From the NCBI GenBank assembly GCA_937927415.1, contig CALBDS010000050.1, positions 1 to 64,000 of the forward strand: a stretch of DNA of 64,000 bases, given 5' to 3'. The stretch is from an uncultured Rhodospirillaceae bacterium (GTDB taxonomy: Bacteria > Pseudomonadota > Alphaproteobacteria > Azospirillales > Azospirillaceae). Of this stretch, positions 26,406-34,583 are shown piece after piece. Under the pieces are notes generated by a model. The model was not told the DNA's origin, ran no database searches, and worked only from the letters and a program-made list of their open reading frames with translations. Position 1 is the first letter of the stretch; the number at the start of each line of letters is the position of its first letter. A program made the translations under genes and the position numbers.

Positions 26406-28367
26406 ATGAGGCTGTTGGAAGCGCGCAGCGCCGTTCAGGTCATGCCGGTGGTGGCCATGGTCCTGGTGGTCGTGCTGCTGGGCGTGTTCATGTCGCTTCT
26501 CAACCGCAGCGAGCGGGAAGAGGAACAGCTCACCCTCATCAAGGATGTCCTGTGGGTCGAACAGACCCTGCACTTCCAGCTCACATCCGACGTGGAAAAG
26601 CTCCAGGGGCTGGCCGATACCCTGGGCCGGGGGGAGGGGGAGCCGCCCGCCCATCTGCCGGCGGTGCGCCATGTGGTGGCGGCCAACCCGGCGGTGGAAC
26701 AGATCCTGTGGCTCGATTCGGGCGGCTCGGTGGTGCTGGCGGTGCCGCCGGGGCCGGAGGGGCGGGTGCTGGACGACGCCTTCGGCCCCAACCCGCGCAT
26801 GGATGCGGTGATGATGGCGCGTTCCCTGGGCCGCCCGGCCTACAGCGCCGCCTATCGCCAGTTGGGGGGCAACTGGGCCTTTGACGCGGTGGTGCCGCTG
26901 TTCGACGGGGCGGGGGTGTCGGGGGTGCTGGTGGCGTCGTTCTCGCTGGACGCCATCCTCGCCCATCATGTCCCGTGGTGGATCGCCGGGCGCTATCAGG
27001 TGGAGGTGGCGGACGCCATGGGCACCGTGCTGGCGGCAAAGTCGCGGATGGCGGTCCCGGAGCCGCGGCGCAGCCATTCCATTCCCTTCGATCCCCCCGG
27101 CGGCGGGCTGGCGCTGGTGGCGACCATCCACCAGATCCCCAGCAACGCGGTGCGCAACGCGCTGATGGTGGCGATCTTCGCCCTGACCGCGCTGGCGCTG
27201 TTCAGCCTGTGGACCGTGCGCCGCCACATCGGGCGGCGGGTGCAGGCGGAACAGGCGCTGCGCGACGAGCACGCCTTCCGCAAGGCCATGGAGGATTCGC
27301 TGACCGTGGGCATGCGTGCCCGCGACCTGCAGGGGCGGGTGACCTATGTGAACCCCGCCTTCTGCCGCATGTTCGGCTGGGCGCCCGACGAGCTGATCGG
27401 CAAGGGGCCGATCATGCCCTATTGGCCGCCGGAGGATATGGATAAGGTGAAGGCCGCGTTCGACGTGGTGATGGCCGGACAGGCCCCACCCGACGGGTTC
27501 GAGATCCGCTTCATGCGCCGCAACGGCGAACGGTTCGACGCGCTGGTGTACGAAGCGCCGCTGATCGACGCCGACGGGCGGCAGACCGGGTGGATGGCCT
27601 CCATCCTCGACATCACCGAAAGGAAGCGCGAAGCGGAACTGGCCCGTCACCAGCAGGAACGGCTCCAGCAGACCGCCCGCCTCATCACCATGGGCGAAAT
27701 GGCCTCGACCCTGGCCCACGAACTGAACCAGCCGCTGGCTGCCATCGCCAGCTATTCCACCGGCTGCCTGAACCGCCTGCGCACCGACGCCTCCAGCCGG
27801 GACGATGTGATCGTGGCCCTGGAAAAGCTGGCGCAGCAGGCGCGCCGCGCCGGGCAGATCATCCGCCGCGTCCATGATTTCGTGCGCAAGCGCGAACCCA
27901 ACGTGGCGCCCTGCGACATCATCGAGGTGATGGAGGACAGCGTGGCGCTCCTCAGCCCCGACGCCCGCAAGCACGGGGTCCAGATCGAGGTGGAAGCCCC
28001 CGGCGGCACCCCGCCGGTGCAGGCCGACCGCATCCTGATCCAGCAGGTGCTGCTGAACCTGATGCGCAATGGGATGGAGGCCATGGCCCACACCCCGCGC
28101 GATCGGCGGTTGCTTCACCTTTCCGTGGCGGTCCAGAATGGCGGGGTTCTGGTGCGGGTCCGCGATGCCGGCAGCGGCATCGGGCCGGAGGTCGAAAAGA
28201 CCCTGTTCTCACCCTTTTTCACCACCAAGACGGAAGGCATGGGCATGGGGCTGAACATCTGCCGTTCCATCGTCGAGCATCACCGCGGCCGCCTGTGGCA
28301 CGAGGCGCCGGAGGAGGGCGGCACCGTGTTCGTCTTCACCCTGCCGGCGGCGGAGACGGGGCCATGA
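26406..28367 (+). CDS. DctB-like PAS sensor histidine kinase
   Basis: A 653-aa membrane kinase. TM1 (about 12-34), a periplasmic ligand-binding domain of about 215 residues, TM2 (about 255-275, NALMVAIFALTALALFSLW), a PAS-PAC domain (GRVTYVNPAFCRMFGWAPDELIGK), a HisKA domain with phospho-His in STLAHELNQPLAAI, and an HATPase (GMGMGLNICRSIVEHHRG). ATG 26406 is chosen; a GTG at 26352 would extend it by 18 residues. Its stop overlaps the next gene's start. With that regulator it probably controls the divergent TRAP operon in response to dicarboxylate. Confidence 0.87.
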   Translation: MRLLEARSAVQVMPVVAMVLVVVLLGVFMSLLNRSEREEEQLTLIKDVLWVEQTLHFQLTSDVEKLQGLADTLGRGEGEPPAHLPAVRHVVAANPAVEQILWLDSGGSVVLAVPPGPEGRVLDDAFGPNPRMDAVMMARSLGRPAYSAAYRQLGGNWAFDAVVPLFDGAGVSGVLVASFSLDAILAHHVPWWIAGRYQVEVADAMGTVLAAKSRMAVPEPRRSHSIPFDPPGGGLALVATIHQIPSNAVRNALMVAIFALTALALFSLWTVRRHIGRRVQAEQALRDEHAFRKAMEDSLTVGMRARDLQGRVTYVNPAFCRMFGWAPDELIGKGPIMPYWPPEDMDKVKAAFDVVMAGQAPPDGFEIRFMRRNGERFDALVYEAPLIDADGRQTGWMASILDITERKREAELARHQQERLQQTARLITMGEMASTLAHELNQPLAAIASYSTGCLNRLRTDASSRDDVIVALEKLAQQARRAGQIIRRVHDFVRKREPNVAPCDIIEVMEDSVALLSPDARKHGVQIEVEAPGGTPPVQADRILIQQVLLNLMRNGMEAMAHTPRDRRLLHLSVAVQNGGVLVRVRDAGSGIGPEVEKTLFSPFFTTKTEGMGMGLNICRSIVEHHRGRLWHEAPEEGGTVFVFTLPAAETGP

Positions 28368-28996
28368 CCGGCCTGTCCTCGGCCCCGTCCACGGTGACGC
28401 CGGGCACCGTCCATATCGTGGACGATGACGAGGCCATCCGCGATTCCCTGCTGTGGCTGTTCCAGTCGCGCAGCGTCGCCGCCCACGCCTGGGCCTCGGG
28501 CGAAGCGTTTCTCGACGCCTACCACCCGGACATGGCCGGCTGCATCCTGCTGGACATCCGCATGGATGGCATGACCGGGCCGGAACTGTTCGACGCGCTG
28601 CTGGCCCGCGGCTGCCGGCTGCCGGTGATCTTCCTGACCGGCCACGGCGACGTGCCGGCGGCGGTGGCGGCCCTGAAGAAGGGGGCCATGGATTTCATGG
28701 AAAAGCCGTGCGACGACAACGCCCTGGTGGACCGGGTGATCGAGGCGCTGGCCCACGACGCCGAACAGCGCGCCCGCACCGCCGGTCAGGCGACCCTGGC
28801 CGCCCGGCTGGCCACCCTGACCCAGCGGGAACGGCAGGTGATGGAACTGGTGGTGGCCGGAAAGCTGAACAAGGTCATCGCCGACGACCTGGGGATCAGC
28901 ATGCGCACGGTGGAGGTCCACCGCGCGCATGTGTTCGAGAAGATGGGGGTCAAGACGGCGGTTGAACTGGCCCGCCTGCTGGTGTCGGCCCCATAG
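28364..28996 (+). CDS. FixJ/LuxR-family response regulator
   Basis: A 210-aa regulator: receiver domain with the acidic pair at about D20-D22, phospho-Asp D64 (ILLDIRMDGM) and Lys in FMEKPCDD, then a LuxR-type helix-turn-helix (TLTQRERQVMELVVAGKLNKVIADDLGIS). The ATG overlaps the kinase stop codon by four bases (ATGA), so the two are coupled. TodT/TtrR-like relatives activate promoters from upstream repeats; the likely target is the dctPQM operon. Confidence 0.92.
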   Translation: MTGLSSAPSTVTPGTVHIVDDDEAIRDSLLWLFQSRSVAAHAWASGEAFLDAYHPDMAGCILLDIRMDGMTGPELFDALLARGCRLPVIFLTGHGDVPAAVAALKKGAMDFMEKPCDDNALVDRVIEALAHDAEQRARTAGQATLAARLATLTQRERQVMELVVAGKLNKVIADDLGISMRTVEVHRAHVFEKMGVKTAVELARLLVSAP

Positions 28997-29026
28997 GAGG
29001 GGAGGAGGCCGCCCAGACTTGCCGGG

Positions 29027-29335
29027 CTATGCCGCCTGGCGCTGCTGGATGTGGCTTTCCACCTCGTCCAGCCGGCGGGTCAGATCGTCAAGGGCCTGGT
29101 CGGCCTGGGCACGCGCCAGGGGCCAGGACTCCGGCTGGGCCAGCCGGGCCGCTTCCAGCCGGGCCAGGGCGCGGTTGTGCAGACCGCGCAGCCCGTCCAG
29201 CGCGCGTTCGAATTCGCCCCGATCATCGCGGCGCAGCCGTTCGACGGTGCTGCGCAGATCGTCCAGGCGCCGGGTGGCCGACGTCAGCCGGTCCCGGCAT
29301 TGGGCCTCGTGGGTGTCGCGTCGCTGCACGCTCAT
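29027..29335 (-). CDS. Small coiled-coil hypothetical protein
   Basis: A 102-aa, highly charged protein with no signal peptide. Nearly the whole length is predicted helix with heptad character (RLDDLRSTVERLRRDDRGEF; DDLTRRLDEVESHIQQRQ), suggesting an antiparallel or dimeric coiled coil. ATG 29335 is supported by GAGGTGA upstream; the frame extends further but without a better start. I do not recognise a family. Confidence 0.6.
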   Translation of the reverse strand: MSVQRRDTHEAQCRDRLTSATRRLDDLRSTVERLRRDDRGEFERALDGLRGLHNRALARLEAARLAQPESWPLARAQADQALDDLTRRLDEVESHIQQRQAA

Positions 29336-29879
29336 CCCGTTCACCTCGTTCTTGGTGGACCGTGGTTCTTGATGGACCGTGATCGCTCGTGTCCGCGGGT
29401 ATGTGGTGATGACGGCGCGCGCCGTCATCGGGGGGCGGGCCGCCGGCGGCAGGAACGCCGCGGGGGTGCCCCCGGATCACTGATGTCTGGATTAAACGGC
29501 ATTTGGGGGCCGGGTGCCCAGCCACTCTCCCGCATCATTCCACGAATGGCATGGAAATAGACCGAACGGCGTGCTCCCGAGGGTAGCAGAGCTGTCCGGT
29601 TTACTCACGAGTCGATCATTGTTTTTGGGTGCGTTTCCTCCGCAACGGTTTTCCGTCGCGCGGCGTCTTATCGCCATTCTTATTGTGTAGGATTCTTATT
29701 GTGTAGAAGCTTACCTTTGATCCGGTGATTTTGTTTTTGCCCGAGAATCCGTGTCAGCGTCAATCCGACCAAGGGCATAGTCCGTTCGCTGAACGGATGA
29801 AGGGGGACGGAAAGCATCCGGCCCCCCACGGCGGCGGCCCGGCACACCGGGCGGCCGGGAATGGAACAGGATGGCGGAC
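29336..29879. other. Intergenic region with repeats, no gene seen
   Basis: It holds the 5' region of the coiled-coil gene and the 3' region of bfd. Visible structure: a GGGGGTGCCCCC hairpin near 29463, a tandem 15-base direct repeat at 29676-29706 and a perfect inverted repeat TCCGTTC-GCT-GAACGGA at 29781-29797. Short open frames on the minus strand have poor codon use and no ribosome site. Confidence 0.5.
29676..29706. repeat. Tandem direct repeat, 2 x 15 bp
   Basis: ATTCTTATTGTGTAG occurs at 29676-29690 and again, exactly, at 29692-29706, with one base between. It is AT-rich within a GC-rich region. It may be a protein-binding pair; no gene start lies close by. Confidence 0.6.
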
Positions 29880-30143
29880 TTATTCCGCGGCCACGCCATA
29901 GGCGGGGGTTTCGGGGCTGTCCTCGTTGGCGTGTTCGCCGCCCTGGCATTTGCCGCAGCCGCCGCACCCCGCCTGCTGTTGCTGCTTGTGATCGTCAACC
30001 ATTTCCCGCACGTAGGGGACGCACTTGCCGCAGCGGACCTTGTGGCCGAAATGGCGGAACACGCCGGCCGTGCTGTCCACACCAAGGCTGAGAACCTGCT
30101 TGACCTGCTTCTCAGTCATCGGGTTGCAGATGCAGACGTACAT
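29880..30143 (-). CDS. bfd: Bacterioferritin-associated ferredoxin-like protein
   Basis: An 87-aa [2Fe-2S] protein. C4 and C6 (VCICNP) plus C38 and C41 (RCGKC) match the Bfd cluster ligands, and the helix-turn-helix-like core (MTEKQVKQVLSLG, STAGVFRHFGHKVRCGKCVP) is typical. Bfd releases iron from bacterioferritin when iron is short. The protein carries an extra C-terminal tail with three more cysteines (CGGCGKC, 60-66) and a polar end. ATG 30143 has GGAGG upstream. A Fur-like box lies 35 bases before the start. Confidence 0.9.
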   Translation of the reverse strand: MYVCICNPMTEKQVKQVLSLGVDSTAGVFRHFGHKVRCGKCVPYVREMVDDHKQQQQAGCGGCGKCQGGEHANEDSPETPAYGVAAE

Positions 30144-30177
30144 GCGCCGTGGCCTCCGATTGCGATTGCCTCTTGGT

Positions 30178-30198
30178 GATAATGAAAATGAGAATGAC
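30178..30198 (-). promoter_or_regulatory. Fur-like box upstream of bfd
   Basis: Three consecutive hexamers, GATAAT, GAAAAT and GAGAAT, followed by GAC, closely resemble the GATAAT-hexamer description of Fur sites. It lies 35 bases upstream of bfd and about 130 bases upstream of the plus-strand hydrolase gene. Iron-starvation induction of bfd is the expected result. Confidence 0.65.
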
Positions 30199-30330
30199 TG
30201 TCAACAGAATCCCCGACGCATCCGGGCGCACCCGATTTTGTCACAGGCTCGGAATGGGTTGCAATGGCTGCCCCAACCCCTATGTGCAGCCGGCGACCAT
30301 GTGTGCTGCGGCTGGGCCGAAGGGGGGCGG

Positions 30331-31362
30331 ATGACGGCGATGCGGATGCTGATGGGGCTGTTCGGGGTGGTGCTGGCAGCACTGCCGGCCCTGACGGTGC
30401 GGGCGGACGAGGCTCCCTTCAGCGCCGGTTTCCGCGAAACCTCCTACGCCGATCCGGCGGGGGGCGGCCGGGCGGGGCTGCTGATCTGGTACCCCGCGGC
30501 GGCGGCGGAACGGGTGGTGCGCCGCGGCCCCTTCGCGCTGGAGGTGGCGGAGCGGGCGGAGCCGGCGGCCGGGCGCTTCCCGCTGGTGATGATCTCCCAC
30601 GGGGCGGACGGCACGGCGCTGGCGCACCGCGGGCTGGCGCGGTTCCTGGCGCGGCACGGGTTCGTGGCGGCCGCACCGGCCCACGCGGACAGCACGGCGG
30701 GCGATGATTCCGCCCTCGGTCCGGGGCCGTCGGGCACCGGAGCTTTGTGGCGCAACCGGCCGGCGCAGTTCTCCGCCGCCCTTGATGCGGTGCTGGATGA
30801 TCCGGTGGCCGGGGCGCTGGTGGATCCGGCCCGCATCGGCGCCTTTGGTTTTTCGGCCGGGGGTTATACGGTCCTGGCGGCGGCCGGCGGGCGGGCCGAC
30901 CTGTCGGGCATCCGCCGCTATTGCGAATCGGTGCCGGAGGACTGGGGCTTCTGCGGCGCCACGCCCGAGGAACAGGCGGTGGGGGAGGATGGCCGGGGGC
31001 TGATCCGCCGTCCGCCCGACACCCGCATCCGCGCCGCCGTGCTGGCCGCCCCGGTGGGGGCGCTGTTCGGGCCGGAGGATCTGGCCGGTCTGCGCATTCC
31101 CGTCCGTCTCTACCGTGCCGAACGGGACAGCGAGATCGGGGCGGCGCAGGTGGAGCGGATCCGCACCCTGCTGACCCCGCGGCCCGATTACCGCGTGGTG
31201 ACGGGGGCCGGGCATTTCGCCTTCATGGCGCCGTTTCCCGCCGGAATCGCCGCCGATGTGGGGCCGGCGGCCCAGGATCCGCCCGGCTTCGACCGTCCCG
31301 CCTTCCTCGCCCGCCTGAACGGGGAGGTGGCAGCGTTCTTCCGCCGCACCCTGGCGGAATGA
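30331..31362 (+). CDS. Exported alpha/beta hydrolase
   Basis: A 343-aa protein with a signal peptide (about 1-25, ending TVRA). The hydrolase fold shows the nucleophile elbow GFSAGGY, the oxyanion segment MISHGADGTALAHRGLARFL and the catalytic His in GAGHFAFM. It resembles the dienelactone hydrolase / platelet-activating-factor acetylhydrolase-like group. ATG 30331 is preferred because it begins the signal peptide and has a G-rich site before it. Substrate unknown. Confidence 0.82.
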   Translation: MTAMRMLMGLFGVVLAALPALTVRADEAPFSAGFRETSYADPAGGGRAGLLIWYPAAAAERVVRRGPFALEVAERAEPAAGRFPLVMISHGADGTALAHRGLARFLARHGFVAAAPAHADSTAGDDSALGPGPSGTGALWRNRPAQFSAALDAVLDDPVAGALVDPARIGAFGFSAGGYTVLAAAGGRADLSGIRRYCESVPEDWGFCGATPEEQAVGEDGRGLIRRPPDTRIRAAVLAAPVGALFGPEDLAGLRIPVRLYRAERDSEIGAAQVERIRTLLTPRPDYRVVTGAGHFAFMAPFPAGIAADVGPAAQDPPGFDRPAFLARLNGEVAAFFRRTLAE

Positions 31363-31414
31363 CGGATAGGACGGGAAACCGGCGGGACGGCCCAAACCGT
31401 GCTACACTGTCCCC

Positions 31415-32935
31415 ATGACCGCGCTTCCCCACGATCCCGGCGGGACGGCGGACGTCCTGGCCTTTCTCGGCGACCCCCGCACCCACGGCGGGGCGGCGGT
31501 GGAGCGTATCGACACCCACGCGGCCGTGGTGTTCCTGGCCGGGGACCGGGCGTGGAAGGTCAAAAAGCCCGTGCGGCTTCCCTATCTGGATTTCTCCACC
31601 CGCGCCCGGCGCTGGGCGGCGCTGCGGGCGGAACTGGCCCTGAACGCCCCCGGCGCCCCCGACCTGTACCTCGGGCTGTGGGCGGTGGTGGTGCGGGACG
31701 GCGCCCCGGCTCTGGTCCCCGCCGCCGAGGCCGGGCCGGACGCGGGGGCGGAGCCGGTGCTGGCGATGCGCCGCTTTCCCGCCGACGCCGCCCTCGACCG
31801 CATGGCGGCGGCGGGGGCGCTGACCCCGGCGCTGGCCCGGCGGCTGGGCGATACGGTGGCCGATTGGCACGCCCGCGCCCCGCTGCGCTGCGGCGCCGGG
31901 GCGGCGGACGCGCTGGCGGCGGTGGCCGACGGCAATGCGGCGGAGATGCGCTCCCGTCCGGCCCTGTTTCCGGCCGCCGCCGTGGACGGTCTGGCCGCCG
32001 CCACCGCCGCGGCGCTGCGGCGCTGGGGGCCGCTGCTGGAGGCGCGGGGCATGGCCGGGCGGGTGCGCCGCTGCCACGGCGACCTGCATCTGGGCAACAT
32101 CGTCCTGTGGCGGGGCGACCCCACCCCCTTCGACGCCATCGAGTTCGATGAAACCTTCGCCACCATCGATGTGCTGTACGACCTTGCCTTTCTGGTGATG
32201 GATCTGGAGCGGCTGGGCCTGCGCGCCGCCGCCCACGCCGTGCTCGACCGCTGGCTGGAGCGCACCGGCGACTGGGGCGGGCTGGGGGCGCTGCCGCTGT
32301 TCCTGTCGCTGCGGGCGGCGGTGCGGGCCAAGGTGGCGGCGGCCATGGGGCGGGACGATGACGCCCGGACCGATCTGGATCTGGCTTGCCGCCTGCTGGC
32401 CCCGGCGCCGGTGCGGGTGGTGGCGGTGGGGGGACTGTCCGGCACCGGCAAGACCACGCTGGCCCGCGCCCTGGCCCCCGGCATCGGGGCCGCACCGGGG
32501 GCGGTGATCCTGCGCAGCGACGTGCTGCGCAAGCGGCTGTGGGGGGTGGACCCGGAAACCCGGCTGCCGCCCGACGCCTATGCCCCGGCGGTGACGGCGG
32601 CGGTCTATGCCCGTCTGGTCCGCTGGACCGAGGTGCTGGCGCGGGCGGGCCGGGCGGTGGTGGTGGATGCCGTGTCCGCCCGCGGGCAAGAGCGCGCGGC
32701 CCTGGCCGACGCCGCCCGGCTGGCCGGGGTTCCCTTTTGCGGCCTTTGGTTGGAGGCGCCGGTGGGCGTTCGCTGCCGGCGGGTGTCGGCGCGCGCCCCC
32801 GATGCCTCCGACGCCGATGCGGGGGTGGCCGCGGCGCAGGAGGAGTACGGCACCGGCGTTTTGGCGTGGCACCGCGTCGCGGCGGGAGGAGATATGGCGG
32901 AAGTGCTTGCCAGAGCACGGGAATTTCTGTCCTAA
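31415..32935 (+). CDS. Bifunctional aminoglycoside phosphotransferase-like / P-loop kinase
   Basis: A 506-aa fusion. The N-terminal half (about 20-320) is an APH-type kinase fold, with RAWKVKKPVRLPYLDFS, the catalytic loop CHGDLHLGNIVL and the metal-binding IEFDE. The C-terminal part (about 330-506) is a small P-loop kinase with Walker A GLSGTGKTT and ILRSDVLRKRLWG. This architecture is common in proteobacteria, but its substrate is not established. ATG 31415 follows the hydrolase by 52 bases on the same strand. Confidence 0.87.
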   Translation: MTALPHDPGGTADVLAFLGDPRTHGGAAVERIDTHAAVVFLAGDRAWKVKKPVRLPYLDFSTRARRWAALRAELALNAPGAPDLYLGLWAVVVRDGAPALVPAAEAGPDAGAEPVLAMRRFPADAALDRMAAAGALTPALARRLGDTVADWHARAPLRCGAGAADALAAVADGNAAEMRSRPALFPAAAVDGLAAATAAALRRWGPLLEARGMAGRVRRCHGDLHLGNIVLWRGDPTPFDAIEFDETFATIDVLYDLAFLVMDLERLGLRAAAHAVLDRWLERTGDWGGLGALPLFLSLRAAVRAKVAAAMGRDDDARTDLDLACRLLAPAPVRVVAVGGLSGTGKTTLARALAPGIGAAPGAVILRSDVLRKRLWGVDPETRLPPDAYAPAVTAAVYARLVRWTEVLARAGRAVVVDAVSARGQERAALADAARLAGVPFCGLWLEAPVGVRCRRVSARAPDASDADAGVAAAQEEYGTGVLAWHRVAAGGDMAEVLARAREFLS

Positions 32936-33088
32936 TACCGCATGAGCCTGCCCCGCGGGCCGGGTGCGCGCGGCCCATATCTGCTATGTCCGCCCAGTCA
33001 TCGACCACCCCGCCGGGAAAGAGCAGGGTAAGGAAAATGGGGCGGTTCGGGCTTATCGGCCCCGCGCTCCGCAGCCGCTGATGCACAG

Positions 33089-33107
33089 GAGCCGCCCCGT
33101 GCGGCTC
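33089..33107 (+). terminator. Hairpin between phosphotransferase fusion and usp genes
   Basis: A perfect 7-bp stem, GAGCCGC and GCGGCTC, with a CCCGT loop and TTT behind it. It may end the upstream transcript, or fold in the leader of the universal stress gene 18 bases downstream. Confidence 0.45.
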
Positions 33108-33125
33108 TTTGGGGGGATTGAGATC

Positions 33126-33992
33126 ATGTCGCTGAAAACCATTCTCGTGCCGTTGAACGGGTCCGACACCGATCCGGTGGCCCTGACGGCCGCTCTGGGT
33201 GTGGCCCGCCGTTTCGGCGCCCACGCCGACGCCCTGTTCGTCCGCCTGGACCCGCGCGATGCGGTGCCCATGCTGGGTGAAGGCATGTCGGGCGCCATGG
33301 TGGACGAGATCATGCGCGCCGCCGAAGGGGAGGCGAACGCCCATCTGACCGTTGCCCGCCGCCATTTCCAGGATGCGGTCGCCGCCGCCGGCATCACCGT
33401 CAGCGAGGCGCCCAAGGCCGGCGACGAACCCACCGCCGGATGGCGCGATCTGGTCGGCCGCGGGGAAGAGGTGGTGCCGCAGGAAGGCCGTCTGGCCGAT
33501 CTGATGGTCTTTGCCCACCCGGCCCTGGACAAGGACGCCCAGACCTACGTCACCGTCGAAACCGCGCTTTTGGGCTGCGGCCGTCCGCTGCTGCTGGCGC
33601 CCAAGGATCTGCCGGCCGAGATCGGCCGCACCGTGGCGCTGGCCTGGAACGGCAGCGCCGAATCCGCCTGTGCCGTGGCCGGCGCCATGCCGTTCCTGAA
33701 AAAGGCCGACGCCGTGCATGTGCTGACCGCCGAAACCTCGGTCACCTCGGCTGCGGCGGGTCGCCGCATAGCCGATTATCTGACTTGGCATGGGGTGGCG
33801 TGTGAGATCACCATTCTCAAGCCGGCCTCCGATCCGGTGGGCAAAACCCTGTCCGACAGGGCCGTCGCGATCGGGGCCGATCTGTTGGTTATGGGTGGGT
33901 ACGGGCACAGCCGTATGCGGGAAATGATCCTGGGCGGTGTGACCCGTTATATGTTGAGCCATGCCGGCCTGCCGGTGTTGATGGCCCATTGA
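33126..33992 (+). CDS. Universal stress protein, tandem UspA domains
   Basis: A 288-aa cytoplasmic protein made of two UspA folds. The first starts SLKTILVPLNGSDTDPVA, and the second carries the ATP-binding pattern MGGYGHSRMREMILGGVTR. The first domain lacks that glycine pattern, so only the second is expected to bind nucleotide. ATG 33126 is at the domain start; the upstream extension is not plausible. Confidence 0.9.
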   Translation: MSLKTILVPLNGSDTDPVALTAALGVARRFGAHADALFVRLDPRDAVPMLGEGMSGAMVDEIMRAAEGEANAHLTVARRHFQDAVAAAGITVSEAPKAGDEPTAGWRDLVGRGEEVVPQEGRLADLMVFAHPALDKDAQTYVTVETALLGCGRPLLLAPKDLPAEIGRTVALAWNGSAESACAVAGAMPFLKKADAVHVLTAETSVTSAAAGRRIADYLTWHGVACEITILKPASDPVGKTLSDRAVAIGADLLVMGGYGHSRMREMILGGVTRYMLSHAGLPVLMAH

Positions 33993-34127
33993 CCTGACCG
34001 ACGCGCGGGCGTCCCCGCCGGACGGCACGGTGAAACCGTGATCCGCCCGGCGGGTTTTGCCGCACCGCCACGCCGGACGGCCATGCCGCCGGAACGGGCC
34101 GGTTCCAACAAGGGAAGGAACCGCGCC

Positions 34128-34451
34128 ATGCTGACGATCGTGGATTGCATCGCTCTCAGCGGTCTGAGCGAAGGCGAAGTCGAAGCCATCGCCGAACACG
34201 AGCATGTCCCGCCCATCGTGGCGGCGGAATTGGGTTGCTGCCTGGAAAGCGACCCGTCCGGTCAGCGTCTGATCGCCGCCTTCATCCGTGACGACATCGC
34301 CCACGCCCGCGCCCACGGGGCGGCCCGCCATGTGGCGGAGCTGGCGGGGGTGCTGCAGCAGTACATGAACCACCACCGCGGCCTTTACATGGGACCGGGA
34401 AGCTACAGGGTGCCGGAAAGCTATGTGGTGCCGGCACGTTACCACCATTGA
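34128..34451 (+). CDS. Conserved hypothetical protein
   Basis: A 107-aa protein starting MLTIVDCIALSGLSEGEVEAIAEHEHVP. I recognise this as a type of small uncharacterised protein common in rhizobia and Azospirillum, but I know no function. It is mostly helical and acidic at the N-terminus (EHEH, AAELG), with a Tyr/Gly/His-rich tail. AGGGAAGGAA precedes ATG 34128. It follows the universal stress gene on the same strand. Confidence 0.7.
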   Translation: MLTIVDCIALSGLSEGEVEAIAEHEHVPPIVAAELGCCLESDPSGQRLIAAFIRDDIAHARAHGAARHVAELAGVLQQYMNHHRGLYMGPGSYRVPESYVVPARYHH

Positions 34452-34583
34452 TGGGCGTGCGGCGGGGATGGGCTTGCGACGCGAAGTCCCACGCGGGCGT
34501 TTCCCCGCACGCAGGTGCTTCCTAGACGGTCGTTGTCTGGTCATAATCCGCCCGCCCCGCTTTCGCCGGGGTTGTCGGACGGG

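Noticed and set aside
25611..28118. 835-codon open frame on the minus strand that runs into dctP out of frame
   Set aside because: It overlaps the DctB-like kinase and dctP, which have clear domains; it shows none.
29492..29677. 61-codon open frame on the minus strand next to the tandem repeat
   Set aside because: No ribosome site, atypical codon use for this genome and no family resemblance.
31560..34544. 994-codon open frame on the minus strand
   Set aside because: It spans several well-identified plus-strand genes and their spacers; composition is Pro/Arg-rich, typical of a shadow frame.
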